Source: Arachis hypogaea (lineage: Eukaryota; Streptophyta; Magnoliopsida; Fabales; Fabaceae). Taken from it: a DNA stretch of 64,000 nt. The notes below the pieces were generated by a model. The model did not search any database. It was not told the origin of the DNA and worked only from the letters and a program-made list of their open reading frames with translations. The stretch spans positions 70,846,841 to 70,910,840 of the forward strand of contig NC_092048.1 in assembly GCF_003086295.3 (NCBI RefSeq). Reading direction: 5' to 3'. Positions 51,077 to 62,590 of the stretch are shown here, piece by piece (positions within the stretch are counted from its first letter, which is position 1; each line of letters starts with the position of its first letter). The position numbers and the translations under genes are program-made.

Positions 51077-51077
51077 A

Positions 51078-51113
51078 TTTGCTTGGGACAAGCAAAGCTT
51101 AAGTTTGGTGTTG
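51078..51113 (+). other. Hairpin and polypurine tract of element B
   Basis: TTTGCTTG, loop GGA, CAAGCAAA (51078-51096), then TAAGTTTGGTGTTG (51100-51113) touching the LTR. Same module as in A and C. Confidence 0.7.
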
Positions 51114-53552
51114 TGATGACTTGCATCATCTACCCTTCTTTCTTGTATAAAGAAGACCATAAAAGAGCATAAATCTCATTTGATCAGGACAATTCATGCA
51201 TTATTTGATGAATATTATGGTATACTACTTTGAGATGAGTTGTGCTGAATTTCAGGTGAAAAAGGCATAAAAAATGGGTAGAAGACAAACAAGAAGCTGG
51301 GCGTGTGAAACTGGCATGCCACTTAAGAGCAAACGCCACAAAAATGCACTGGCGTGGCACGCCAGGAGCTAGGCGTGGCACATCAGTACTAAATTCCAGA
51401 GGGGAGATCCAAGCATGCATGTGAGCGTGGCACGCTAGTACAAAGTTCCAGGAAGCAACAATGGAGGAAACGAACGGGGCGTGGCACGCCAGATTGGGCG
51501 TGGCATGCCTAACCCATCAACTACTATGGGCGTGCCACTTGAGCAAAGGGGCGTGGCACGCCAACCCACCATTCCATGAAGAACCCCCACTATGGTGTGC
51601 CACTTGGTATCGAAGGCGTGGCACGCCAGCTCCAAGAAGTCACTTGGGCGTGCCACTTGAGAACCCAGGCGTGGCACGCCAAGTTGGAAAATTTCACAAA
51701 TCCATGGGCATGCCACTTGAAGAGAATGGCGTGGCACGCTGGTACAATAATCCAAAGAAGGGGCTAAAGGCAATTGAAGACTGGGCGTGCCACTTGAAGT
51801 CGAAGGCGTGGCATGCCAACCTCTCAATCTCACTTAGGCGTGCCACTTGAGCAACCAGGCGTGGCACGCCAGTGCACAAAGAGACCAAAAGCAAGGACTG
51901 GACGTGCCACTTGGTATCGAAGGCGTGGCACGCCAATCCAAGCATGTCACTATGGCGTGCCACTTGAAGGCTGAGGCGTGGCACGCCAACTACTGGAACC
52001 AAGGCAAGATCATGAGCGTGGCATGCCAGCCTTTAGGCGTGGCACGCTGTTATAAGTTTCCAGAGAGGATGAAGGAGGCCAATTACATGGGGCGTGCCAC
52101 TTGAATCCCAGGCGTGGCACACCAGTGTCATTCAGAGAGCAAAGAAGCATTGGGGCGTGCCACTTGAGTTCGTGGCGTGGCACGCCAAACAGAGGAACCA
52201 CTCACTCACAAAGGAGCGTGGCACGCCAGACCCTGGGCGTGCCACGCTAGTTCAACTTTCCAGAGAAGCTTAGCCAAGCATAGAGCAAGAGCGTGGCACG
52301 CCAAACCCTGAGCGTTCCACGCTAGTTCAAGTTTCCAGAGGCAAAGAGAGGTGGAAAAAGACTAGGGCGTGCCACTTGAGCTCGACGGCGTGGCACGCCA
52401 AGGTTGTTAGTGAAGATGAGCGTGCCACTTCAAGGGCTTGGCGTGGCACGCCAAGCTAAAATTGAAGAGCACGTGACACGCCACTAGAGCGCCAATCACA
52501 CGCCAGCTGGGAGGTCACACTTATTGAGTTTCTTTTCCCTCCAAAATGTAATTTTCCTTTTTTACTTTTGTAATTCTTTTATTTTACTAGGAGTAGTATA
52601 AATACCCCCAAGGAGTACCGAAGAAGGAGGTTGAGCAGTTAGTTTTAGATCCACTTTAGACTTCACTTTCGAGTACTTTTTGAGCTATGATAGCTAACTT
52701 CCGTCTCATTGAGAGAGGGAGCTCTGTTGTACTTGATGGATTGATAATAGTGAAATTCTTCTTCTCTTCATCTTCTCTTTGATTTGCTAGAAGGAATTTC
52801 GTTCTTAATGCTTAGTGTTCAATTATCTTGGGAAAGAGATTGAATGCAATTGGGTTTCATGGGAACCTTGGGAAAGGAAACATGAAACCATACTTGAAAT
52901 CCCTTCTCACACTTGAGTAGAATCTTGGTTTTGGTGTTTGGATATGTGACATATAATCCTCCTTCTACTTGGACCTATAATGGTGTGTGGTATAATCAGG
53001 GACCAAGCATATCTCTCTTCATGACCAATTAGACCAAGGAATGGGCTATTGATCAAGATCTGAGAGATTGAGTCACCATGGGATTGGGGCTCAATCAATC
53101 ATAATTGCCAAGAGGTCAATGAGTTGCATGATTGAAGAGGATATAAGCTAGATTTGATCCAAAGAGACAACATCTCCTGATCTCAATGAATTTCCTCATT
53201 CTTATCTATCCCTTTCTTTATAGCTTAAATTTACATTCAGTAATTCCCCATTCTCATTTACATTCAAGTCATTTATGATTCTGCACTTTACATTTTGCTA
53301 TTTCGATTTCTGCACTTTATCACTTTTCTTTATATTCTAGTCTTTTACGTTTATGTCATTTACAATTATGCACTTCACAATCTTGTTGATCCGCTTGACT
53401 AATTCATCAATCAATTAAAACTGCTTGAATTTGCCAATCTCTGTGGATTTGATCCCACTCCACTGTGGGTTATTACTTGACGATAATTTTGGTGCGCTTG
53501 CCAAAAGAACTAATTAACCAATTTTTGAATAGGGTGTGAATTGGACTCATCA
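51114..53552 (+). repeat. 3' LTR of element B
   Basis: 2439 bp. The hairpin array is better preserved than in the 5' LTR. For example the unit at about 51648-51680 has a perfect right arm where the 5' LTR has GTACCACGGC. TATA box at 52597-52604. Confidence 0.92.
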
Positions 53553-54689
53553 CGACACGTGCGCGTACCCGACGCGTACGCGTGGAAGAAAATTTGCACA
53601 ACGATGCGTGCGCATACCTGACGCGTACGCGTGACACGCGAAGATGGCCAGCGACGCGTACGCGTGACATGCGCGATCTGCAGAAATTTCAGAAAGTGCT
53701 AGGGGCGATTTTGGGCCGAGTTTGGACCCAGTTTTCGGCCCAGAAACACAGACTAGAGCCAGGGAACAGCAGAGACTCAACACACATTGACATTACGCAT
53801 AGTTTTAGTTTATTTTTTGGAATCTTAGAGAGAATTCTACTCCTTCCTCTAGGGTTCTTCACATTCATAGTTTTAGAGTTTCATGCTTTTGCTTTTGGAT
53901 ACTGAGAAGGATCATTACCTCGTGGAAGTTTCATTATTCTAGTTTGTTTTCTCATTCCTTTAATTTTTACTGCCCATTAACCCTGTGTGGATAAGTATGT
54001 TACATTTTGGGATTTATTAATGCAAGGAACTATTTTTATTTTTAATTGATTTTTAATTATTATTTATCATGTCTTCCTTTTACTCCCTTTTAATTCTATG
54101 AAGTTTATATTTATGTTAATGGAGTAGTTTCCTAACTTGATTGGGAGTTGATTAAAAAGGAGAACCTTGAGTTAGAATACTCAAGTGTTAATCCTAATTG
54201 GTAGTTGATGACTGACAACTCTAGTCTCTCACTCTAATTCTTCCTTAGGAAAGGATTACGACCTGTGACATAGTTGGTTAGTTAGTTACTTGACTTTCCC
54301 TTATTAATTAAGGCATGACCAAGTAGAGCAACAACCTTTTATTATTACACTTGGAAAATTCTAACAAGGATAGAAATTCCAATTAATCTTCTCCCGGTCA
54401 AGGCTTTTAATTGAATTATATAAATTCTCTCGTTAAATTCTATTGCTTAATTTTATAATCATTTAATTTTTTGATTCTCAAAATCAAAATATCTAGAAAA
54501 ACCTCTAACCAATAAGCTGCACTCTTTTGTCAACTCGTTGGGAGACGACCTGGGATTCATACTCCCAGTATCTTATTCTTAAATCTGTGATAACTCTTAT
54601 AAATTGACAAGCGGATTTTTGCTGGTTAAGAACTGTACTTGCAAAGTATTTCTATTATTAATTTCTTAATCGGCCAATTTTTGCCACGA
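53553..54689 (+). repeat. 3' LTR of element D, right part
   Basis: Resumes in the palindromic CpG-rich tract (GACGCGTACGCGTG three times between 53569 and 53668) and runs to TTTTTGCCACG. Its last 530 bases match the 5' LTR piece at 13776-14308. Confidence 0.85.
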
Positions 54690-54769
54690 TGCTATTTCCT
54701 TTGATAAATGTGGGTAAAAGGTCATAAAATCCCCTAAATTAAGCACAAGATAAACCCTAAAAATGGGGT
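54690..54769 (-). repeat. LTR-start remnant, minus strand
   Basis: Read on the minus strand from 54769 it begins TGATAAACCCCATTTTTAGG, then GTTTATCTTGTGCTTAATTT, like the start of D's own LTR (TGATAAACC ... TTTATCTTGTGCTAATTT). Only 80 bases remain before D's LTR end. D may have inserted into an inverted relative. Confidence 0.55.
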
Positions 54770-56033
54770 TTATCAATAATCTGCAGAGCAAGAAAACTGT
54801 TTATCTTTTTCCTCTTGATTGACCTTCTAAGGAAATGGCATTTTAGCCTTATACTCATCAACCTTGATTGATGAAGGCCGAGTACCTTGTGTATTGGAAG
54901 GGGGGTTACTAGCTTGCTTAGGAGGGTTATTATCAGTATGTGACTGGCCGCCCTTGTGTGGGCGTTCAACGCCCATATTGCTGCCCCGTTCTAGGCGTTC
55001 AATGCCAGGGCTACTAATCCTTTTTGGGTGTTCAACGCCAGGGATGGATACCCCTTCTTGGCGTTGAACGCCAATGACATTCCTTCTTGGGAATTCAATG
55101 CCTTCAGAGATGTCTTGGACAATAGTCTGGTGTTTCTCTTTAGGCTTTTCTTTCTTATTGTACTGAGGTTGGGTGTTTAAGGATTTCCCGCGCCTCAGTT
55201 GAATAGCCTGACATTCCTCTGTTATCTACTTAGATAACTACTGCCTTGTTTGACTCAACTGGGCTTCTATATTCCTATTAGAAGCTTGAGTTTCTCGTAA
55301 AGCCTCTTGCAGTTCCAGCAGTTGCTGGGCAAGGGCATGCAGTTGCTAAGTCAATGGGCCATCCTGTTTTGAAGGTTAGGTTCAGTAGATACTACCTTAA
55401 CCTCTCTTTTCATAGAAGTCTCAGCAGCTGAGTACATATGCTGATTAGTAGCAACTGTCTCAATAAGCTCGCGAGCCTCTTCAATGGTCTTTCACATATA
55501 TATGGAACCACCAGCAGAGTGGTCCAAAGATATTTTAGCCATGTCTGAAAGTCTATAGTAGAAGATGTCTAATTGTACCCATCCTAAAAATATTTCAGTG
55601 GGACATTTTCTTAGCATCCTTCTATACCTTTTCCAAGCATTATAAAGAGATTCACTATCTCCTTGTTTGAAGCCTTAAAAATCTAGTCTCAACTGGGTCA
55701 TCTTCCTTGGGGGAAAGTATTGATTTAAAAATTTGTCTACTAACTGTTTCCAAGTTTTCAGGTTATCCTTGGGTTGGTTATCCAACCATCTCTTTGCTTG
55801 GCCCTTTACAGCAAAGGGAAAGAGTAATAGTCTGTAGACATCTTAGTCTACTTCCTCATTGTGTGCTGTGTCAGCAATCTTTAAGAAATCTGCCAAGAAC
55901 TCAGTAGGTTCCTCTTGTGAAAGCTACTTGCTCTGATATTGGGTATGCTAATACTTCTTCCATAGATGTCAGCAGTGGGATTTGTATAAGATCCCAGAGT
56001 TCTTCTAAACTCTTCATTCCCATTTGGGTTCAT
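54770..56033 (-). pseudogene. gag of element E, broken
   Basis: The ATG at 56033 (minus) opens MNPNGNEEFRRTLGSYTNP. A deletion near 55925 removes part of the N-terminal region. The core is readable at about 55920-55400: FLADFLKIADTAHNEEVD, VYRLLLFPFAVKGQAKRWL, FLNQYFPPRKMTQLRLDF, SLYNAWKRY and LDHSAGGSIYM, with TAG or TAA codons at several Gln or Arg positions. The C-terminal spacer (55370-54770) contains GGCGTTCAACGCC (54961-54973), GGCGTTGAACGCC (55060-55072) and decayed relatives inside former coding sequence, as in A at 1640. Confidence 0.75.
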
Positions 56034-56351
56034 GATGAAGAAAGGTAGTAGAAGAAGAAGAATTAAAGTATTTTTGTTTTTGTTTTATTTATTTATTTAA
56101 TCCAAAATTAAAATTAATTAATTAAAAAGAATTAATTAATGAATTTCGAATAAAAAGAAAGAGGGGTAGAAGACGAGATTTCGAAAATTAGGAGAGAGAA
56201 GAATTAGTTAGAAAGTTTTGAAAAAGAAAAGAGAGAATTTAAAACAAGACAAGATAAAGATTTGAAAAAGATTTTAATTTTGAAAAGGTTTAATTTCTAA
56301 ATTTGAAATTTGAAATTTAAATTTTGAAATTTGAATTTGAATTTTAAAATT

Positions 56352-57517
56352 GAGTAAACTACCATTTATACCCACGAAAGTTGAAAACGCTGACATATCC
56401 ACCCATAGAAGAAAGAAATTACCATTTGTACCCATGAAATATAAACTTTTGCTAACAAAACTATCCAAATCCAAAAAAAATATTTGAAATTCCCAAATTA
56501 CCCAACCACCACCACTTACTCCACAACACCACTTTTCCAATCCCAAACCCACCCCTGAAATTCTTCTTCACCACCACCCTAAACCCTAATTACCATCATC
56601 ACTCAATTCAAAGGCACCACCACCTCATTTCCTTCATCACTACCATCACCACCACCACTATTAAACCTCGATTATCATCTTCTTCACATAAAGCAACAAC
56701 AACAACAATAGAAAAAGTAAATTGTCTGAGACCATCGTACCACCACCGGCGAACACCAAGCTGTCCTCCCTCACCCGATTTCCACTCTTCTTCCTCTCTC
56801 TCGCCCCTTCTTAGCTCCTCTGCGTAACCACCGCTGTGGCACTTAACAGTCGCTGGCACTGTCAAGTCCCACCCAACCTCCATTCGCCGCCACCGCGTCC
56901 TTTCCCCCTTTCTTTCCTCTTCCACCCTTTCACTCTCTCTTCTTCTTCCCCTCGCCTTACCTCCGCGAGCCCAGGACCACCATCATCTTCTATTTTTGCC
57001 ACCTTTTACAACCCTAGAGCCACTGCCATTGCCTAATCGCTACCGCTGCCCTAACCCGTTCCAGCTAGCACTCCAACTCTCACTGACACAGAGCTCCAAC
57101 CCCTGTCCAGTCCGTGGTTCCACCTATTTTTCCCCAATCTACAAACCCAGAGACCATTGAACCTACATCACGTAACCATTCGAAGAAGTAGAAGAGAGAG
57201 ATGCAAAATACAAAAGGAAAGAGAGAGAAAAAGAGAGAGGAAGGAGTTGGTAGAGTTGACAAACTCTGGCGGCGGCAACGAGCTCAGAAAATAGAAGGAG
57301 AGAGAGAGAGGATGGGGTTAGTGGTGGTGGTGGTAGAGGGGAAAAGATGATGCAGATGATGATAAGGGTAATTTGGGGTTTTTATGTGATTTTTTAGTGT
57401 TTGGATAATTTTGTTATATGGATATCATGTTTTATGGATACAAATGGTAATTTTCTTTTTTTATGGATAAATGTGTCAGCATTTTCAACTTTCGTGTGTA
57501 AAAATGATAGTTTACTC
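56352..57517. mobile_element. Mutator-like element with about 165-bp terminal inverted repeats
   Basis: Starts GAGTAAACTACCATTT and ends inverted at TAGTTTACTC, with a perfect 9-bp TSD TTTAAAATT (56343-56351 and 57518-57526). The two ends match as inverted repeats from the tip to about 56515 and about 57355. Nine-base TSDs and long TIRs are typical of Mutator-like elements. No transposase. The interior is GC-richer and simple-sequence-like, and may be captured DNA. Confidence 0.85.
56520..57350. other. Cargo of the Mutator-like element, unrecognised
   Basis: C-rich on the plus strand (CACCACCACC, TCTTCTTCC runs) with short frames on both strands, none over 105 codons. No domain recognised and no convincing splice structure. 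It could be a captured 5' region of a host gene (Pack-MULE style) or expanded simple repeats. Confidence 0.35.
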
Positions 57518-58343
57518 TTTAAAATTTGAATTTTGAAATAAGATAAGATTTTTGAATTTTTAAGAAAGATAAAAAGATAAGATAAGATTTTGAAAAAGAT
57601 ATGACCTTTTGAAAAGATTTGATTTAGAAAAGATTTAAATTTTGAAATTTAAAACCAAGATAAGATAAGATAAAAATTTTGAAATTAAAATCTGAAATTT
57701 TTAGTGTAATTTTCGAAAATAATTTTTAAATAAAGATAGAAAATATATTTTTTTATTTTTTGAATTAATGAAGAAAGAGAAAAACAACTAAATGACACCA
57801 AACTTAAAATTTTTAAATCTAAAGGGACCTAATGTGCGAAAATTAACAAGAAAAACATAAAGAGACACCAAACTTAAAAATTTTAAGATCAAAACAAAAA
57901 GAAAAACAAGAACACCTTGAAGATTAAGAAAAACACCAAGAAAAAAACTCAAAAAAATTCAAAGAACACAAGAACACACAAAAGACACCAAACTTAAAAT
58001 TTTTGAAAAACAAACACAAAATTTTCGAAAAATTAAAGAAAACACACAAAAGGAGACCAAACTTAAAGATTGACACAAGAATCAAGCAAAAGAAACTATT
58101 TTTGAAATTTTTTTTTGAAAGAAAGACTCAAAGAAATCAAAAATTTCAGCAAGAACAAAAACAAAAGACTCAAACGAAAAACAAAGATTAAACAAAGAAA
58201 AGAAAAATTTTTTTGAAAAAGCTTTTGATTTTTTCGAAAATAAAGAAGAAGAAAATAAAATAAAATAAAAAACTTAAACAAAATTAAAGACAATACCTAA
58301 TCTAGGGAGCAAGATAATCCGTCAGTTGTCCAAACTCAAACAA

Positions 58344-58361
58344 TCCCCGGCAATAGCGCCA
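58344..58361 (-). other. Primer-binding site of element E
   Basis: On the minus strand TGGCGCTATTGCCGGGGA, the tRNA-Asp site with two changes, placed between the LTR end and the leader. Confidence 0.75.
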
Positions 58362-58367
58362 AAAAAT

Positions 58368-58796
58368 TAATGCACGAATCCCCATACTTTGTACAACTGT
58401 ACCAGTAAGTACACTGGGTCGTCCAAGTAATACCTGAGCGTGTCAGGGTTGATCCCATGAAGATTGTGGTTTGAAGCAAGCTATAGTTATCTTGTAGGTC
58501 TTAGTCAGGCAAATATAAGAGCTGTTGGATTTGTGAGATCTGAACTAGGTTGATTTATTTATAATGATAATCTTAAAACTTAGATGATTAAGGCTTGGAG
58601 TTGCTTTGTCTTTCTGAATTAACTCTGGTCTTACTGTCTTCTTCAATTATGAATGATTTCTTCCATGGCATGCTGTATGTGATTTACGCTGGTTTGAGTA
58701 GCCGCCAATACTTCTCCAGATCTGAACCCCAGGGTTAGTGTGGATCCATTCTGATTGAGGGTGAAGCTCGTGCAGTCCACTCTCATTAATGATCCT
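58368..58796 (-). repeat. LTR of element E, part next to the primer site
   Basis: Contains the FIDEL-type LTR tail, inverted (CACTGGGTCGTCCAAGTAATACC, GCTTGCTTCAAACC-like words). Ends at ATCCT, the TSD of the inserted B-family LTR. Confidence 0.7.
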
Positions 58797-61319
58797 TGAT
58801 GAATCCAATTCACACCCCCATTCAAAATTGGTGAATTAGTTCTTTTGGCAAGCGCACCAAAATTATCATCAAGTAATAACCCACAGTAGAGTGGGATCGT
58901 ATCCACAGAGATTGGCAAATTTGAGCAGTTTTAATTAATTGATGAATTAGTCAAGCGGATCAATAGGATTATGAAATGCAGAATTGTAAATGACATAAAT
59001 GTAAATGACTGGAATATAAAGAAAAGCAATAAAGTACAAAAATATAAATGGCAGAATGTAAAGTGCAGAATCATAAATGACTTGAATGTAAATGGGAATG
59101 AGGAATTACTGAATGTAAAATTAAGCTGTAAAGAAATAGATAGATAAGAATGGGGAAATTCATTGAGATTGGGAGATGTTGTCTCTTTGGATCCAATCTA
59201 GCTTATATCCTCTTCAATCATACAACTCATTGACCTCCTGGCAATCATAATTGATTGAGCCCTAATCCCTTGGTGACTCAATCTCTCATATCTTGATCAA
59301 TAGCCAATTCCTTGGTCTAATTGCTCATGAAAAGAGATAGGCTTGGTCCCTGATTATACCACACACCATTATAGGTCCAAGTAGAGGGAGGATTATATGT
59401 CACATATCCAAACACCAAAACCCAGATTCTACTCAAGTGTGAGAAGGGATTTCAAGTTCATGTTTCCTTTCCCAAGGTTCCCATGAAACCCAATTGCATT
59501 CAATCTCTTTCCCAAGATAATTGAATGCTAAACATTAAGAACAAAATTCCCTCTATAAAATGAAAGAGAAGATGAAGAGAAGAAGAATTTTACTATTATC
59601 AATCCATCAAGTACAACAGAGCTCCCTCTCTCAATGAGAAGGAAGTTAGCTACTCATAGCTCAAAAAGTACTCAAAAGTGAAGTGTAAAAGTGGATCTAA
59701 TACTGACTGCTTAACCCCCTTCTTCAGTACTCCTTGGGGGTATTTATACTACTCCTAGTAAAATAAAAGAATTACAAAAGTGAAAAAGGAAAATTACATT
59801 TTGGAGGGAAAAGAAAACACTCAATAAGCGTGACTTCCCAGCAGGCGTGTGGCTGGCGCTTTATTGGCGTGTCACGTGCCCTTCATTTCTAGCTTGGCAT
59901 GCCACGCCCAATCCTTCAAGTGGCACGCTCACCTCTCCATCAACCTTGGCGTGCCACGCCTTCGAACTCAAGTGGCACGCCATAGTGGAATTCTTGTGTT
60001 GGCGTGCCACGCGTTCAAACTCAAGTGGCACGCCCCTTGCCTTTTTCCACCTTTCTTTGCCTCTGGAAACTTGAACTGGCGTGCCACGCCCTTGCTCTAT
60101 GCTTGGCTAAGCTTCTCTAGAAAGTTGCACTAGCGTGGCACGCCCAGGGTCTGGCGTGCCACGCCCCTTTTGTGAGTGAGTGGTTCCTCTGTTTGGCGTG
60201 CCATGCCACGAACTCAAGTGGCACGCCCCAATGCTTCTTTGCTCTCTGAATGACACTGGCGTGCCATGCCTGGGGTTCAAGTGGCACGCCCAAGTGAAGA
60301 AAAGTGAGTGGCGTGCCACGCCTTCGATATCAAGTGGCACGCCCCATGTAATTGGCCTCCTTCATGTTCTCTGGAAACTTATACCAGCGTGCCACGCCTA
60401 AAGGCTGGCGTGCCATGCCCATGATCTTGTCTTGGTTCCAGTAGTTGGCGTGCCACGCCTCAGCCTTCAAGTGGCACGCCATAGTGAAATGCTAAGTTTG
60501 GCGTTCCACACCTTCGATACCAAGTGGCACGCCCAAATCTTGCTTTTGGTCCTTTGTGCATTGGCGTGCCACGCCTGGTTGCTCAAGTGGCACGCCCAAG
60601 TGAGATTGAGGAGTTGGCGTGCCACGACTTCTTCTTTAACTGGCATGCCCAGTCCTCAATTGCCTTCAGCCCCTTCTCTGGATTATTGAACCAGCAAGCC
60701 ATGCCATGCTGTTCAAGTGGCATGCCGATGGATTTGTGAACTCTTCAAGCTTGGCGTGCCATGCCTGGGTTCTCAAGTGGCACGCCGAAGTGGCTTCTTG
60801 GAGCTGGCGTGCCACGCCTTCGACATCAAGTGGAACGCCATAGTGGAGGTTCTTCTTGGAATGGTGAGTTGGCGTGCCACGCCCCTTTGCTCAAGTGGCA
60901 CGCCCATAGTAGATGGTGGGTCAGGCGTGCCATGCCCAATCTGGTGTGCCACGCCCCTTTTGTGTCCTCCATTGTAGCTCTCTGGAAAAATGTATTAGCG
61001 TGCCACGCCCTCATGCATGGTTGGACTTCTTCTCTGGACTTTAGTACTGGCATGCCACTCTTAGCTCCTGGCGTGCCACGCCAGTGCATTTTCGTGGCGT
61101 TTGCTCCCAAGTGGCATGCCAGTTTCACACGCCCAGCTTCTTGTTTGTCTTCTACCTATTTTTGATGCCTTTTTCACCTGAAATTCAGCACAACTCATCT
61201 CAAAGTAGTGTACCATAATATTCATCAAATAATACATGAATTGTACTGATCAAATGAGATTTATGCTCGTTTATGGTCTTCTTTATACAAGAAAGAAGGG
61301 TAGATGATGCAAGTCATCA
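58797..61319 (-). repeat. Solo LTR of the B family, minus strand, TSD ATCCT
   Basis: 2523 bp, bordered by TGATGAATCC (58797) and AGTCATCA (61319), flanked by ATCCT at 58792-58796 and 61320-61324. The hairpin array spans about 59840-61140, inverted. TATA box inverted at 59741-59748. There is no internal sequence. Confidence 0.92.
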
Positions 61320-61324
61320 ATCCT

Positions 61325-61747
61325 ACTTAAAATCCCCCAGACAAGGTCGAATCTTCTGAATCAGAGAATGCTGCACCTTTGGGTTCTAGCCTCTACCACA
61401 GAGACCCTAATCTCCCCGTAAATCGGCTGAACTGGTGTCTCGAGAAGTCCCCAACAAAGTCATGGATTAGCTGTCTGAGATTTGTATAATCAAGCTGGCG
61501 GTTCAATGCTTTCCACTGAAGTATTCACATGAACCCAAGTAGACACGGGTGGTTGTCAGGCACGTGGTCCTAGTATGATGAACGGAGCTGGTTGTCATGG
61601 ACCATCCCATTCACCATGATGAAGAATGAGTATACATCTTAGAGTGAAATCAAAAATGGATTGAAGAGAAACAGTAGTATTTTTATTAATTCATAGAACT
61701 CAGCAGGACTCCTCCTCTCAACCTAGGAGGTTTAAAAACTCCTCCCC
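61325..61747 (-). repeat. LTR of element E, second part, truncated
   Basis: FIDEL-like LTR words inverted (GGTGGTTGTCAGGCACGTGG-type, 61550-61566). The sequence stops abruptly at about 61747, without an LTR tip, where plus-strand Feral-like sequence begins, so this is a deletion or rearrangement junction. Confidence 0.65.
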
Positions 61748-62590
61748 TCAATGGATGCATTTTTCTCCCCAAAATTATTGGGACCAATTACATTCTTCTC
61801 TAGGAGAATTGAGTTCCAACATGGATCAGTTAAGGATGGAACACCAAGAGCATTCTACCATCCTCCATGAAATAAGAGAAGATCAAAGAGTTATAAGGGA
61901 AGAGCAATAGAAGCAAGGACGAGACGTAGAGGAGCTTAAACACTCCATTGGATCCACTAGAGAAAGCAGTAGCCACCGTCACTAAGGTGGTCACGTTTTA
62001 TTAACCCCTTGCTTATGTTATTTTTATGTTATTTTTTCTATTTTTCATTGTATTTCATTATCCGTTTCCTGTTTTTAGTGCATGATCATCTTTTATTTAT
62101 GTCTTAAAGTTATGAAATATTCCATGTATCTCTCACCATGCTTAAAAAAATTTATTTGAAAAAAAAAGAGAAGTAAGATACATGAACTCGAGTTATATAA
62201 TAAGAATAGTCCAATTATTTGATGTGATGGCATTACTTTTATCTTTCTGAATGCATGAATTAACAATGCATATTTGATGTTGGAGTTAAGAATGTTGGCT
62301 CTTAAAAGAATAATGCAAAAGGAGAAGTATTATTGGTGATTTGAAAAATCCAAAAAACATTGATTCTTGAAGCAAGAAAAAGCAGCACAAAAAAAAGAAA
62401 GAAAAAGAAAAAGAAAATTATGCAAAAAAAAAAAAGCAGAAAAAGAAAGAAAAAGAAAAAGCCAATAGCTCTTTAAACCAAAAGGCAAGAGTAAGGATCC
62501 AAGGCTTTGAGCATCAATAGTTAGGAGGATCTAAAAGAAACAAAATCTTGGCCTAAAAAGTTCAAATGAGCTCCTCCCCCTAACTAAATG
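61748..62590 (+). pseudogene. Remnant of a Feral-like third ORF end and 3' region
   Basis: From 61751 to 61984 it encodes the C-terminal helical tail seen in element C at 39700-39936 (NYWDQLHSSLGELSSNMDQL, then EHQEHSTILHEIREDQR), with a TAG inside and a terminal TAA. The following 600 bases match element C's 3' untranslated region (39937-40540). The rest of that element is absent. Confidence 0.75.

Larger units (their letters stand above)
25193..53552 (+). mobile_element. Element B: Ty3-gypsy retrotransposon with 2.5-kb LTRs, nested and decayed
   Basis: Two LTRs starting TGATGACTTG and ending ACTCATCA bracket the element. Flanks are CGACG (25188-25192) and CGACA (53553-53557), a 5-bp TSD with one G-to-A change. 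Internal order: primer site, gag, protease, RT-RNase H, [element C], integrase, spacer, [solo LTR G], third ORF, [FIDEL-like solo LTR], polypurine tract. Removing the three insertions leaves about 13.7 kb with every expected part of an autonomous element, although all genes carry nonsense changes. Confidence 0.9.
13776..54689 (+). mobile_element. Element D: old Ty3-gypsy (Athila-type) retrotransposon, host of several insertions
   Basis: The outermost layer. A 3' piece of its 5' LTR (13776-14308) is followed by a decayed primer site, gag, protease, RT-RNase H, integrase, a long spacer, a third ORF and a polypurine tract. Its 3' LTR begins at 24835, is interrupted at 25192 by element B and resumes at 53553. 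The two LTR pieces match from AGAACCTTGAGTT (13776 and about 54160) to TTTTTGCCACG (14303 and 54688). Every gene has stops or frameshifts, in line with its being the oldest element here. Confidence 0.85.
56034..58343 (-). other. Element E 5' leader, non-coding
   Basis: AT-rich leader like those of A and C, inverted. Three exact copies of TAAGTTTGGTGT on the minus strand (57795-57806, 57865-57876, 57985-57996) and a near copy at about 58054. The Mutator-like element lies at 56352-57517. Confidence 0.6.
54770..61747 (-). mobile_element. Element E: same family as A, minus strand, truncated at both ends
   Basis: Read on the minus strand: partial LTR (61747-61320 and 58796-58368), primer site (58361-58344), AT-rich leader with a Mutator-like insertion, then gag, cut off at 54770. 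The gag peptide and its start match element A. No protease, RT or integrase in the window. A B-family solo LTR sits inside its LTR. Confidence 0.8.

Noticed and set aside
56608..57036. Coding frames on both strands in the Mutator-like element
   Set aside because: Short, simple-sequence-driven and without recognisable domains. Kept only as unrecognised cargo.
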